Shown here: in pieces, positions 41,827 through 50,966 of the stretch
Layout: each line of letters begins with the position of its first letter
How positions within the stretch are numbered: the stretch's first letter is position 1
From: an uncultured Prochlorococcus sp.
GTDB taxonomy: Bacteria > Cyanobacteriota > Cyanobacteriia > PCC-6307 > Cyanobiaceae
DNA: 60,097 bases
Direction: 5' to 3'
NCBI GenBank assembly: GCA_902623195.1
Contig: CACNSV010000005.1
Location: forward strand, 1-60,097
Translations under genes and position numbers: made by a program
The notes under the pieces: generated by a model
Told to the model about the DNA's origin: nothing
Seen by the model: the letters and a program-made list of their open reading frames with translations, nothing else
Databases searched by the model: none

Positions 41827-42875
41827 CAATTGAAAAATGACTTACCTATTATTTCTTGTCTATCATTTTGCATTAGACTTAAAATTTCTTTAGATTCTAA
41901 ACCACTTTGTTCAAGAGCTAAATAGGTAAAACATTTCTTTCTAACTTCCTGTTGCACGAAATTATAAACTTTTTCAGCAGAGGTTCTAGTCCATGCCTCA
42001 GGGGCATATTTCTCAATAGAGTCAGCAATTACTGCGCCTGCATTAACAAGTGGATCAGGAATAATAACAACTTTTGAATCTACAAGTTTAGAAGGAATTA
42101 CATTATTACTAAAAGGGCCATTAGCAGCTGAAATAATCGCTTTGGTTTTAAGAAGGAATTGAGCAATATTTGTATTTATAAGACCTGAAATAGAGCATGG
42201 AAATATTACATCAAAATTCTTTCGATACCAATTCTTATTATTTCCAAGTGATATTACTCCAGGGATATTAGTCCTTTCAGAATCAATATCAACTACAAAA
42301 GTTTTTATTTTTCTTCTAACAAGTTCTGTGGCAACAATGCGTCCAACCGATCCACACCCATGGACCAGAACTCCATTGGAAAGATCTTGTGAAAAACATT
42401 TTTGAAATGCTTCAAATGCTCCAATAACACCCATACCAGTAGCAGTACTCGCATCAACCTTACTGTTAATAGCTGCTAAAACATGGGGAGTTAGTTTGAA
42501 TAATTTCTCCATATCATTTATATTCGTATTCAAATCACATCCTGTAATCATCTTCCCCTTTAGCTTTTCAAGAAGTTTAGATGTTATAGATATAAGTTTA
42601 TCCTTAACCGAAGAAATATCTGCAGATCTAGCCACAACTTTTCCACCCGAAAAACCAGTAGAGTAAATACTATGCTTACTCTTCATAAGATTTGCCAATC
42701 TAAAACCATCCTGAATACATTGCATATCTGTTTCATAATTGAGAAGTCTTAATCCTCCATTAGCGGGATAATCTTCAAGATTATTTTCTGCCACAATAAA
42801 AATAGATAATTCCTCACTGATATATTCAGCAAGTATACCCACTTCACTTTTCTGTTGAGTCTGTAAATTAACCAT
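41826..42875 (-). CDS. leucine-dehydrogenase-like amino acid dehydrogenase
   Basis: An ELFV-family amino acid dehydrogenase, 349 residues from the ATG at 42875. The catalytic Lys is K79 in FSGGKVVAR, the catalytic Asp D114 in GCDLNTN, and the NAD(P) loop HGCGSVGR is at about residue 172. It looks active. An extended upstream frame would overlap the methyltransferase by 49 bp; at 42875 the start instead shares TAATG with the upstream stop. Family members oxidatively deaminate branched-chain or aromatic amino acids; the substrate here is unknown. Confidence 0.85.
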   Translation of the reverse strand: MVNLQTQQKSEVGILAEYISEELSIFIVAENNLEDYPANGGLRLLNYETDMQCIQDGFRLANLMKSKHSIYSTGFSGGKVVARSADISSVKDKLISITSKLLEKLKGKMITGCDLNTNINDMEKLFKLTPHVLAAINSKVDASTATGMGVIGAFEAFQKCFSQDLSNGVLVHGCGSVGRIVATELVRRKIKTFVVDIDSERTNIPGVISLGNNKNWYRKNFDVIFPCSISGLINTNIAQFLLKTKAIISAANGPFSNNVIPSKLVDSKVVIIPDPLVNAGAVIADSIEKYAPEAWTRTSAEKVYNFVQQEVRKKCFTYLALEQSGLESKEILSLMQNDRQEIIGKSFFN

Positions 42876-43927
42876 TAAACTTTCTCCATCATTAGGTGAT
42901 GTTCTACATAATCGAGACTCCAATTTTCAGGATCGTTACTTATTCTTTTTGTTAAGCGATTGAAAAGTGTATCAACTGGATTTAAGTTTTTATGACTATT
43001 TTTATCCAAAGCAGAAACAAAACTATGTCTGCTCCAACTTCTTATCGTTTCCATTAATCCAATTGCAAACTCCTCAGTATTTTTATTTTCTTTCCACTTT
43101 TTCTTATATGGGCAATCTACATATACAGTCCTTTCCTTAATTAGTCTTAAACCTTTTTTATATGCAGAAGAATCCTTATTAATTAAAGGTGAAATAAATT
43201 CTTCTGGAGACTTATAAAAATTCTGAATGGTGCCTTTCTGATACTCAGCTTCTGTAATGAGTTTTTCTTCTAACAACTCTTTCCAAATAGAATGAATTTC
43301 ATCATGAACGTTTACTGTCTTACCACCATTATTTCCTAAATATCTATTTTCATTATCTCTAGATAAATTAACTGTAAGTAATTTACCTCCAATTTTAAGC
43401 TCTTTACTTCTAATATCTAGTATTTGATTCCAGTCAAATAATGCTTGGTTTAAAAAATCATTTCTTGCAGCTTGATTGTTTGAAGCGAGGACATGAGTAT
43501 GATCGTTAAGATTTTCCACCTTTTTATTAAGCCAATGCATAGCAGTAGCTGAGAATCCAAAATCTATAAATTCAGAAGGAACTAGCTGATCATAAAAACT
43601 ACCAGCACATAAAAAAGTCTTTACTAATTCATTATTAATAGATTGAATTGATAAATTATTAATTAGAGCCTGATTATCATTCGAATAAAGATCATTTCCT
43701 ATCAAAGTAATCTCAGTAGATTGATTCTTTTCATGTATATCATTTATCATCTTCCCCCAAAATTCAGAAGCCGTACCACCATCCGCGGCACCATAATCCA
43801 TTAAAAATACATTTTCACTTATATTTAGATCAGAGATACATTCAGCACCCCAGTCACTTGCAAGATCAATACACAGCTTAGCACCAGCTGTCTGCTCGCT
43901 GTAGCCCTTGGTCATTGCTATTGCCAT
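42875..43927 (-). CDS. SABATH-like SAM-dependent carboxyl methyltransferase
   Basis: A 350-residue protein matching the SABATH family best known from plants (salicylate, jasmonate and indole-acetate methyltransferases). Visible features are an N-terminal AMTKGYSEQT, the SAM loop MDYGAADGGTAS (about residue 43), GNDLYSND, AGSFYDQLVP, SATAMHWLN and ELKIGGKLLTV. It methylates a free carboxylate in its relatives. First gene of a coupled operon with the dehydrogenase and oxidase. Confidence 0.82.
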   Translation of the reverse strand: MAIAMTKGYSEQTAGAKLCIDLASDWGAECISDLNISENVFLMDYGAADGGTASEFWGKMINDIHEKNQSTEITLIGNDLYSNDNQALINNLSIQSINNELVKTFLCAGSFYDQLVPSEFIDFGFSATAMHWLNKKVENLNDHTHVLASNNQAARNDFLNQALFDWNQILDIRSKELKIGGKLLTVNLSRDNENRYLGNNGGKTVNVHDEIHSIWKELLEEKLITEAEYQKGTIQNFYKSPEEFISPLINKDSSAYKKGLRLIKERTVYVDCPYKKKWKENKNTEEFAIGLMETIRSWSRHSFVSALDKNSHKNLNPVDTLFNRLTKRISNDPENWSLDYVEHHLMMEKV

Positions 43928-44094
43928 AAAATATAAAGAAATTATTAAGATAGCTCAATCCTACATAGTTAATTTTGTTTCTGCGGTTATTTTCTAAAAT
44001 GACGTTTAATAAGGCACAGTTAGTTAGATCATATTCTCATATTATTTCCTATAAAAAAATATTTTGCATTTCAAATTTATTAGAAAAACAAAAT

Positions 44095-44247
44095 TTACCA
44101 GTCAGGATATATAAAATCATCACCAATAGGCTCTTCGTAGAAATCGCCTGATTTAAGCCCTTTTTTGTAGATATTTAATGCTTTTTGATAAGTTGCCACT
44201 GAGGGGATTATATCTCCTACATATACTGGATTATCATTGATATTCAT
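44095..44247 (-). CDS. 50-residue hypothetical protein
   Basis: ATG at 44247 encodes MNINDNPVYVGDIIPSVATY and a helical part ending EEPIGDDFIYPDW. Soluble and acidic, with Trp and Tyr content unusual for chance ORFs. No membrane segment. Nothing else is seen in 43928-44343. Confidence 0.55.
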   Translation of the reverse strand: MNINDNPVYVGDIIPSVATYQKALNIYKKGLKSGDFYEEPIGDDFIYPDW

Positions 44248-44343
44248 CAGTATAAAATTTAATTTAAGTTACTTTCATTTTAAAACCTAAATCAACAATT
44301 TCGGTTTTTTTATTTTTTAATTTTAGATGTTAACGGAAATAAT

Positions 44344-44559
44344 TTACTTACGAAGAGGTGATCCTCCTTTGCCAAAAAGTAATTTTAATATTTGTTTGAA
44401 AATACTCGAATCAGTTTTCTCATGATTTTCATTTTTAGATAAATGTGAAAGATCTCTATAAAATTTTCTTGTAACTTTATCTTCTTCTTCTGATGGCCAA
44501 AGTAATTCTGAACCTTCATCAAATTCTTCTTTATATCTTTCTTTAGACTTCCCCATCAT
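44344..44559 (-). CDS. 71-residue charged protein
   Basis: A highly charged soluble protein (KERYKEEFDEGSELLWPSEE) with a basic C-terminal end (FGKGGSPLRK). Start is either of two adjacent Met codons. No domain recognised. Confidence 0.5.
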   Translation of the reverse strand: MMGKSKERYKEEFDEGSELLWPSEEEDKVTRKFYRDLSHLSKNENHEKTDSSIFKQILKLLFGKGGSPLRK

Positions 44560-44635
44560 TTACTAATAAATTGATGCGATTAATTAAACATAATACTACT
44601 TTGAACTTTTTGATTAATTCAATTTTCACATTTTT

Positions 44636-44971
44636 TTATTTTTTTAATTTTCTTAGATTATCTGATAATAAGTACCCAAAATACATTGCAAAGTAACCAA
44701 TCACTAAAAATAAACTTACCCTTAAAAAAAATAATAAATATAAACCTTTATTCAAAATATTTAATAAATCTAAAATCCATCCACTAAAAGTAGTTAGAGA
44801 TCCACAAAAACTAAAGCAAAGAAATAATTTGATTTTTTTCGAAACATGAAGATTATTTATAAATCCAAAAATGAAGCATCCAAGAATATTTACAAAAAAA
44901 ATATTGTTAATGTTCCACCGAATTAAAGAACCTAAAATAGAACCTGCAGAAATAACAAAAAACTCAAACAT
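44636..44971 (-). CDS. crcB: CrcB/Fluc fluoride channel subunit 2
   Basis: A 111-residue four-helix membrane protein of the fluoride-exporter family. Motifs include SAGSILGSLIRW, NILGCFIFGF and FCGSLTTFSGW, the Phe/Thr fluoride-track signature. It begins at 44971, immediately after the stop of the upstream crcB at 44972. Two adjacent paralogues often form a heterodimeric channel. Confidence 0.88.
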   Translation of the reverse strand: MFEFFVISAGSILGSLIRWNINNIFFVNILGCFIFGFINNLHVSKKIKLFLCFSFCGSLTTFSGWILDLLNILNKGLYLLFFLRVSLFLVIGYFAMYFGYLLSDNLRKLKK

Positions 44972-45358
44972 CTAAAAATTAACAACTAATAATCCAAGAG
45001 AAATTGCTAACAATCCTAAAAATACAGATAAAAAAATAATGATTGAAATATCTTTATATTTTCTTTTAATTGATAATTTGAATAAATCATTAATAAATGA
45101 GGAAAATGTACTTAAGCTTCCAGCAAATCCAAAAAGAAATAAAACAAATAATTCTCTATAAATTTTTATATCACTTTTATTATTTAATGATAATGAGGCA
45201 CCCAAAATTACTGAAGCAATTAAATTTACCAGTAGCAATCTCCTACTCTTACTTAACTTTATTAAAGAAAATTTAGTTATCAAGAAATATCTTAAATTTG
45301 CGCCTAGCAATGATCCAGTTGAAATTGCAGAAAAATGAATTAGAGGAGAAATATTCAT
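44972..45358 (-). CDS. crcB: CrcB/Fluc fluoride channel subunit 1
   Basis: A 128-residue four-helix membrane protein. It has STGSLLGANLRY, VNLIASVILGASL and GFAGSLSTFSSF, the typical Fluc motifs. With the adjacent second crcB it likely makes a two-subunit fluoride channel. The stop abuts the next start directly. No fluoride riboswitch was recognised upstream. Confidence 0.88.
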   Translation of the reverse strand: MNISPLIHFSAISTGSLLGANLRYFLITKFSLIKLSKSRRLLLVNLIASVILGASLSLNNKSDIKIYRELFVLFLFGFAGSLSTFSSFINDLFKLSIKRKYKDISIIIFLSVFLGLLAISLGLLVVNF

Positions 45359-45442
45359 TAATTTTTTAAATATTTTATGATTTAAAACTAAATTTAATAT
45401 TTTTGAAAATAATAATTTTTATTATCTCTTGTGAATAACTAT

Positions 45443-45826
45443 TCATTTCTTATCAAACAGTTGAAAAAAATCATTTGAATTCATATCAGGATAACTTTTA
45501 TCTTTAACAGCATTTATTGCTTTTGAATAATATCTATATTTCATTTGATAATCACATAACAAAATAACTATCCTCCAATATTTAATGAGAAATCTATCAT
45601 TTATTTCTCTAAATTTATATAAGTCTCTTTCTTTTAGCTCAGATTTATTATTTAAATATTTTTTTTCTATCCAATTAAACATATCTTTAGCTTTACCATT
45701 AATTTTCCCATTTTTAATCCATTTTTTAATATATATTTCATCTCCTTCTTCAACAATCAGGCATTTCTCAGGAGATGGTAAGGAAAGTGTATGAAACTTC
45801 TCTATAAAATTTGCAATAAGCTTCAT
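45443..45826 (-). CDS. 127-residue hypothetical protein
   Basis: A basic, soluble protein with many Lys, Tyr and Trp (NWIEKKYLNNKSELKERDLY). It has no signal peptide or membrane helix. No family recognised. A plus-strand frame over the same DNA was judged a shadow. Confidence 0.6.
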   Translation of the reverse strand: MKLIANFIEKFHTLSLPSPEKCLIVEEGDEIYIKKWIKNGKINGKAKDMFNWIEKKYLNNKSELKERDLYKFREINDRFLIKYWRIVILLCDYQMKYRYYSKAINAVKDKSYPDMNSNDFFQLFDKK

Positions 45827-45895
45827 ATAAGTTATTATTTTTCTTTAATTTTACTTAAAATTAATACAAAAAATGGACATTAAAATCAATACTTT

Positions 45896-46267
45896 CTATT
45901 GCGAATATATTATTAAAACTTCATTTATAGGTAAGTTAGTTTTTATTAGCTTGCTAAATACTGCCCATTCTTTTATTTCATCTTCTGAAAGTTTATAAAA
46001 TCTTTTTGAAAAACATTTATTCAACTCCTTAGGCTTAACTTTAAAAAGCTCCTCAATATCTTCGGCACTATAAATATCATTCAGATCGCAAAAATTCCAA
46101 TTTCGCTTTTCTTCATCAGAAAGTATTTCATAAATTGATTCTGGTACTATTACTTCTTCCGTCCAATCTTCTGAATAATTTTTTTTATCAACTTTAAGTT
46201 GATCAGTCATTCTCCTATTAACTAATTTCAGCCATTCGCAAAAATCTTTTATTTCAACTTCATTCAT
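45896..46267 (-). CDS. 123-residue hypothetical protein
   Basis: A soluble acidic protein with a helical layout (EIKDFCEWLKLVNRRMTD at the start, SDEEKRNWNFCDLNDIYSAE later). No family or catalytic motif recognised. It precedes the small photosystem-like gene at 46283 on the same strand. Confidence 0.6.
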   Translation of the reverse strand: MNEVEIKDFCEWLKLVNRRMTDQLKVDKKNYSEDWTEEVIVPESIYEILSDEEKRNWNFCDLNDIYSAEDIEELFKVKPKELNKCFSKRFYKLSEDEIKEWAVFSKLIKTNLPINEVLIIYSQ

Positions 46268-46282
46268 CTTTATTATCGATTT

Positions 46283-46387
46283 TTAATCATTTTTCAAACC
46301 AACTCCAAGCCTCAAGGCAAGTGTTCCAGCAAAAATTACTATAAGTAAAGCAGTCGCCATCAAGATTAATTGTTGAGAATTTTCCAT
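46283..46387 (-). CDS. PsaM-like small membrane protein
   Basis: A 34-residue protein with one helix: MENSQQLILMATALLIVIFA, then TLALRLGVGLKND. The arrangement Thr/Ser-Gln near the start and an LALRL...L end resembles the photosystem I subunit PsaM. Similarity is modest over such a short length, so this remains tentative. It lies 15 bp downstream of its neighbour on the minus strand. Confidence 0.45.
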   Translation of the reverse strand: MENSQQLILMATALLIVIFAGTLALRLGVGLKND

Positions 46388-46542
46388 TAAATTATTTTAT
46401 CTGATAATTAATATAACTTAAATATATTAGTAAGTATTTATAAAACTATTAAAAAGTAATATTAATGTCTCTTGTATTGTTATTAATTTATTAGATACAG
46501 ATAAAAGTTGAGATATATTTATTATGTTGTTTATATTCTTTA

Positions 46543-47730
46543 ATGAATATAGTTTTATTACTAATTTCAATCTTAACTTTTGTACTAGGTATTAGTTGTC
46601 TTTTATTAGAAATTTATATCTTTAAAAAAGCACCTTTTCTAGAAGTTAATTGTTCTAATAAACCAATCGATACAAGTCTTACAGTAATCATTCCTGCTTA
46701 TAACGAAGAAATAAATATAATTAAATGCTTAAATTCATTAAATAAGATATCAAGACCTAGTATTCAATTTAATATTTTAGTAGTGGATGACTCGAGCGAT
46801 GATAAAACCCTTCTACAGGTTGAAAATTTCAAAAATCAAGTCTTTAAGAATCCAGAAGAATTAATAATTATTTCATCAGGTCCTAGACCAACAGATAAAA
46901 AGTGGGTAGGAAAGAATTGGCCATGTTATGTAGGCTCTAAAGAGATCAATTCTGAATGGATACTATTTATTGATGCAGATGTTGTAGTTGGCGAAGATTG
47001 CATTCGTAAAGCTTTAGCGAAAGCATCCAAAGATAATATAGATTTATTATCACTTGCACCAAAAGTAAACTGCAACTGTTTTGCAGAGTGGATGGTTCAA
47101 CCAATCATGACTAGTTTATTAATGATAGGTTTTCCCATCTCTGATACCAATGATAAGAGTAGTGATATCGCCTTCGCCGCTGGGCCTTTTATGCTTTTCA
47201 AAAACGATTCATATAAATCCATTAAAGGACATGAAGGTACTCATGATGAGGTTGTTGAAGATCTTGCCTTAGCAAAAAAGATTAAAGATAGTAATTTAAA
47301 ATTAAATTTTTTAATAGCAATTAATGATATCTCTTTGAATATGTATAAAGATTTCAGTACTTTAATCGAAGGATGGAGCAAAAATTGGTTTTTAGGTTTA
47401 GAAAAAAATTTACTTAAGTCATTATCAGCATCTGTGTTTGTTTTCTTAACTTATAGTATGCCTTGGTTACTATTTGGCATATCAATTATTATTGCTTTGA
47501 CAAACCAAAATACAAATTTTTTAACTTTAGGTTTTATATCGTTGCTGTCAATATTTACTTACATATTCAAAAGGTTTTGGTTACGAGCTCAATACAATAT
47601 TTCAGAAAAATATTGGTTTTTAAGTGGTCTAGGTGGAATAATTGTTGTTTATATAAGCTTAGTTTCTATTTATAAAACATATACAGGTAAAGGTTGGACT
47701 TGGAAGGGAAGAAATTTATCCAATTCTTAA
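46543..47730 (+). CDS. family 2 glycosyltransferase, membrane-bound
   Basis: A 395-residue GT-A glycosyltransferase with an N-terminal helix and three C-terminal membrane helices. Motifs are VVDDSSDD, LFIDADVVVG (DxD), EVVEDLALAKK (catalytic ED) and GWSKNWFLGL. This layout resembles HpnB- and CruC-type enzymes that glycosylate lipids or carotenoids. The acceptor is not predictable. Stands alone on the plus strand. Confidence 0.85.
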   Translation: MNIVLLLISILTFVLGISCLLLEIYIFKKAPFLEVNCSNKPIDTSLTVIIPAYNEEINIIKCLNSLNKISRPSIQFNILVVDDSSDDKTLLQVENFKNQVFKNPEELIIISSGPRPTDKKWVGKNWPCYVGSKEINSEWILFIDADVVVGEDCIRKALAKASKDNIDLLSLAPKVNCNCFAEWMVQPIMTSLLMIGFPISDTNDKSSDIAFAAGPFMLFKNDSYKSIKGHEGTHDEVVEDLALAKKIKDSNLKLNFLIAINDISLNMYKDFSTLIEGWSKNWFLGLEKNLLKSLSASVFVFLTYSMPWLLFGISIIIALTNQNTNFLTLGFISLLSIFTYIFKRFWLRAQYNISEKYWFLSGLGGIIVVYISLVSIYKTYTGKGWTWKGRNLSNS

Positions 47731-47811
47731 CAATCAATCTAAATAAAACATTTAATTTTAAAAATATTCAAATATTCTTTGCTAACTATGAATTAGATCC
47801 CTAAACAATTT

Positions 47812-47985
47812 ATGAAATTGAAAAAATTGTATTTTAATAATCAAATATTTGAAAAGAGATCAGTTTTTATTTCTTTATTTGCAATTTCAGCTTTAGTATT
47901 TTTTTCAGTAAAACTATTTTTTAATATGTACCTTAACAATCCTAATTTTCATATGTTTATTCAAAGCAAAGGTATTTTTCTTTAA
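47812..47985 (+). CDS. 57-residue membrane protein
   Basis: ATG at 47812 encodes a basic N terminus (MKLKKLYFNNQIFEKRS) and one transmembrane helix (VFISLFAISALVFFSVKLFF) with a short tail. It lies 81 bp after the glycosyltransferase, on the same strand. Function unknown. The gap after it (47986-48246) shows nothing. Confidence 0.5.
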   Translation: MKLKKLYFNNQIFEKRSVFISLFAISALVFFSVKLFFNMYLNNPNFHMFIQSKGIFL

Positions 47986-48246
47986 TCTCGATTTTACAAA
48001 TTTTATAGGGTATTAGATTTATTTACCTTATGAACGAATTTATTTTTATAAGGTATTCTTGTTGTCCAAAATATTTTCTGAGGTAAATCTATCTTTCCTA
48101 GAATTTGTTTCTATAAAAACTTATTTGATTAGATTAGTTCATAAATAAAGCTTCTAAAGATAGTTATTTAGATTTTCTATGATACGAAGCACATATGGTT
48201 CATATAAATCTTGAAAAAACAAAATAAAGGAATCTTACCTTCATTT

Positions 48247-48372
48247 TTATCCCTCTAATCTATCTGCGTAATCTCTTAATATCTCTGCCATAATTTCAGG
48301 TTTGATTTCTTCCTGATATTTTTTACATAATTCAAAAAACTGATCTAAAAAATCTTTCATTGGTGAAGACAT
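48247..48372 (-). CDS. 41-residue small protein
   Basis: ATG 48372 gives MSSPMKDFLDQFFELCKKYQ and IMAEILRDYADRLEG, one acidic helix. The motif EILRDYAD matches the protein at 39812-40024. It resembles short picocyanobacterial proteins; function unknown. Confidence 0.5.
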   Translation of the reverse strand: MSSPMKDFLDQFFELCKKYQEEIKPEIMAEILRDYADRLEG

Positions 48373-48487
48373 AATGCAAGTTTAAATTACTAATATTATC
48401 AAAAATCTATTTAATAAAAATTTTATTAACATTATCTTGTGAATTATCTTGCTTATTTATAAGTTATGTTTAAGAAGTAAAATTAAC

Positions 48488-48700
48488 ATGCCAAAGATTT
48501 TTAAACAGAATAAGTTTGCTTTATTAGGAGCAAATATTATAAGTATTGCAATTTGGATATTTCTATCATCATTTGTGATTCAATTAATAACATATGACAA
48601 CGCGCCTTTCTATATATATAAATTAGGGGAATTATTTAAGTATCTACCACCAATTTGGCTAACTTATTATTTATGGATAGTAAGAAAAGGATTTAATTAG
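48488..48700 (+). CDS. two-helix membrane protein
   Basis: About 70 residues from the Met at 48488 (MPKIFKQNKFALLGANIISI), with hydrophobic segments at about residues 10-30 and 50-65. The longer frame from 48449 lacks a plausible start context. Function unknown. Confidence 0.5.
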   Translation: MPKIFKQNKFALLGANIISIAIWIFLSSFVIQLITYDNAPFYIYKLGELFKYLPPIWLTYYLWIVRKGFN

Positions 48701-48738
48701 TTTACAAAATTTATACATAATAAATCTTCAAAAGTAAA

Positions 48739-48945
48739 TTAAATTCCTTGATATACAGGAGACAAAATTCCCCCATCAAAATCATCATCATCATCATTAC
48801 TGTCATCAGAAAAGATAATTTGACCAACTTCCAAACCTAAATATAAACAAAATATCCAAACGAACACATCACCACCTGAAAGCCCATATATCCAGCTAAT
48901 TATTAAACCGATTAATAAACCTATACCAACAACAAGTATTTGCAA
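48739..48945 (-). CDS. 68-residue two-helix membrane protein with acidic tail
   Basis: Two N-terminal transmembrane helices (VVGIGLLIGLIISWIYGL and VWIFCLYLGLEVG) are followed by an Asp-rich tail (DDSNDDDDDFDGG). Function unknown. Confidence 0.55.
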   Translation of the reverse strand: MQILVVGIGLLIGLIISWIYGLSGGDVFVWIFCLYLGLEVGQIIFSDDSNDDDDDFDGGILSPVYQGI

Positions 48946-49088
48946 TTTTAAAATTTAAGTTCTTAATACCATAACTTAGTGATCACAATATCCGAGTACC
49001 AAAATTATCAAAGTATTGTGTAAATTGATTATTAAGAAATAAAATTATAACTTAATCAACGAACTCTTATTTTTAAGTAAATCAATAT

Positions 49089-49343
49089 TTATTTCTTGGT
49101 GAGAATAAAATTTAAAGCCACCCCAAATAGAACCAACATTGATGATACTAGTATAAAATTAAATAAATCAATAAATGATTTATCATTATTGATCCTTAAA
49201 AAGGTAATTAAAAATATAGCAGTTGGAAATAATAATATAAATTTTGAGAACAAATCTTCATTCCATTTTTTAAAACTAGTATTCTCTTCATCTTCTTGAA
49301 GCTTTTCTATAATTTTTTCTAAAGATTTTTTATTTTTTGTCAT
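49089..49343 (-). CDS. 84-residue two-helix membrane protein
   Basis: A charged N-terminal coiled-coil segment (KKSLEKIIEKLQEDEENTS) precedes two transmembrane helices. The function is unknown. An overlapping plus-strand frame appears to be a shadow. Confidence 0.55.
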   Translation of the reverse strand: MTKNKKSLEKIIEKLQEDEENTSFKKWNEDLFSKFILLFPTAIFLITFLRINNDKSFIDLFNFILVSSMLVLFGVALNFILTKK

Positions 49344-49570
49344 TTATCAAGGTTTTTTAAAAAAGTCAATTAATATCAACTAAATAAATTAAAACTTATA
49401 TAAGTTTACATAAAATATATAATATTTGTTAAGAGAAGTAGTGTGTAAATCATATCAAAAACTAATTTGTTTATTTATTTTTTAAAGATAATTATTATGA
49501 GAAACTAGATATAAATACTGATGCATTATAAAAATAAATTTGTCAAATTAAAAATATAATTTTATTTTAA

Positions 49571-49738
49571 ATGAATTTTATAGCCGGATTTGAATTCCTC
49601 TTCTTATTAACGATATTTGGAACGATAAACTATTTGTTAATGCTGAAAAGATATCAACATGATATGAAAAAGAAAAAATTTACCCAAATTAAAAAGATTG
49701 CCAAACTTTATCCAAAAGGTACTTTTATAAGTACTTAG
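49571..49738 (+). CDS. 55-residue membrane protein
   Basis: ATG 49571 encodes MNFIAGFEFLFLLTIFGTIN, one transmembrane helix, followed by a strongly basic tail (KRYQHDMKKKKFTQIKK). It converges with the next small gene. The stretch 49344-49570 shows nothing. Confidence 0.5.
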   Translation: MNFIAGFEFLFLLTIFGTINYLLMLKRYQHDMKKKKFTQIKKIAKLYPKGTFIST

Positions 49739-49745
49739 TATATTT

Positions 49746-49895
49746 TTATTTCTTATCAGGAGGAATTTCCATTTCACTCTGAATAATCAGTTCTTCTGCA
49801 GATAAGAACTCTTCTTCTGTTATGAGTCCCTTTTTCATTAAAGAAGAGAGTCTTTTAACACCTGCTTCAATAGTTATGCCTTTTTGTTGCTGCAT
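49746..49895 (-). CDS. 49-residue SHOCT-like protein
   Basis: ATG 49895 gives MQQQKGITIEAGVKRLSSLM, then KKGLITEEEFLSAEELI. The pattern of a short helix, Gly-Leu-Ile-Thr-Glu-Glu-Glu-Phe, matches the SHOCT short C-terminal helical domain. It is a stand-alone domain protein. Function unknown. Confidence 0.6.
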   Translation of the reverse strand: MQQQKGITIEAGVKRLSSLMKKGLITEEEFLSAEELIIQSEMEIPPDKK

Positions 49896-50078
49896 TGATT
49901 AATTGTCTTGTTGAAAACAATAAAAAATCTTGTTTTCTTTGTCAAGAAAAATATTTACAAATTCAGGAGATAGATTAATGTAATATGCGAAATTTATTTG
50001 TTTTAAACAAAATTATTTGATTTATTTTAAAAAGATCTATTATCCGAAGTTAATTCTCAAAATGATTTAATAATAATT

Positions 50079-50501
50079 TCACTCGAAATACCTAAATCTT
50101 CTATTATTCTTCAATTCACTCCTTTTCTTTTTTTCTTCAATTCTCTTATTTTGGGCTGATCTAGATGGTTTAGTTTTTATTCTAAATATTTGTTTTTTAT
50201 TTAAAGACTCTTTTATTAACTTAGCCATTCTTTTTAAAGCTAATTGACGATTATATCCTTGAGTCCTTTGATCTTGAACAACAATGGAAATACAGTCATT
50301 TACTAGTTTCTTGTTAAGATTATTTCTTAATTTTATTTTCTGAAAATCATTTAAGAATTTTGAATTCTTAATATCAAAAATAATTTCAACTTTACTACTA
50401 GTTTTGTTTACTTTTTGTCCTCCTGATCCAGAAGATCTAGAGAAACGCCATCTAAACTCCTTATAGGGTATTGATAAATTAGTATTTATAAATAAATTCA
50501 T
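50079..50501 (-). CDS. arfB: ArfB-like ribosome rescue hydrolase
   Basis: A 140-residue class I release factor-like protein without a codon-recognition domain. The GGQ hydrolysis motif is in SSGSGGQKVNKTSSKVEI near residue 27, and the basic tail (TKPSRSAQNKRIEEKKKRS) enters the mRNA channel of stalled ribosomes. This matches ArfB/YaeJ. It stands alone on the minus strand. Confidence 0.88.
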   Translation of the reverse strand: MNLFINTNLSIPYKEFRWRFSRSSGSGGQKVNKTSSKVEIIFDIKNSKFLNDFQKIKLRNNLNKKLVNDCISIVVQDQRTQGYNRQLALKRMAKLIKESLNKKQIFRIKTKPSRSAQNKRIEEKKKRSELKNNRRFRYFE

Positions 50502-50782
50502 AATCTAATCAAAACTTATTTGAAAATAAATTAAATATTTTCTTCACCAATTAAATGAAAATAATTAATGTATATATTAAATATAAATATATTAAATAAA
50601 CTTTTTAAAAAAGAGTTGATTATCAATACGCATATTTTTTTAATTGAAATTATTAGAGAAAAATAAACCTAGTTTGTTTTAACTTAATTTTTTTTATCTA
50701 TTATTAGTCTTTTTTACAAGTTACTCATCATTATCATGAGAGAAAAAAAAATGATGTATGATTAAAAAAATTTTATAAAAAC

Positions 50783-50899
50783 ATGGCACTTATTCCTTTT
50801 AAATCTACCGATAAAAAAGGTAAAGCTAACGGAAAGAGTTTATTTGCACTAGCTATATTTCTCTTTGCAGTGACAGGGTGGGCTTTAGTATTCAAATAA
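50783..50899 (+). CDS. 38-residue membrane peptide
   Basis: ATG 50783 gives MALIPFKSTDKKGKANGKSL and a helix FALAIFLFAVTGWALVFK. Single-pass, basic N terminus. The composition differs from surrounding noncoding DNA, so it is likely real. Function unknown. Confidence 0.55.
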   Translation: MALIPFKSTDKKGKANGKSLFALAIFLFAVTGWALVFK

Positions 50900-50966
50900 A
50901 TATAAAATTAAATTATTTCCAATTTTGTAATTTATAACTTTAAAATAAATTAAATTATTAAATACT

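Noticed and set aside
42876-42923. An upstream extension of the amino acid dehydrogenase start
   Set aside because: It would overlap the methyltransferase end by 49 bp; the ATG at 42875 sits in a TAATG junction and matches the family N terminus better.
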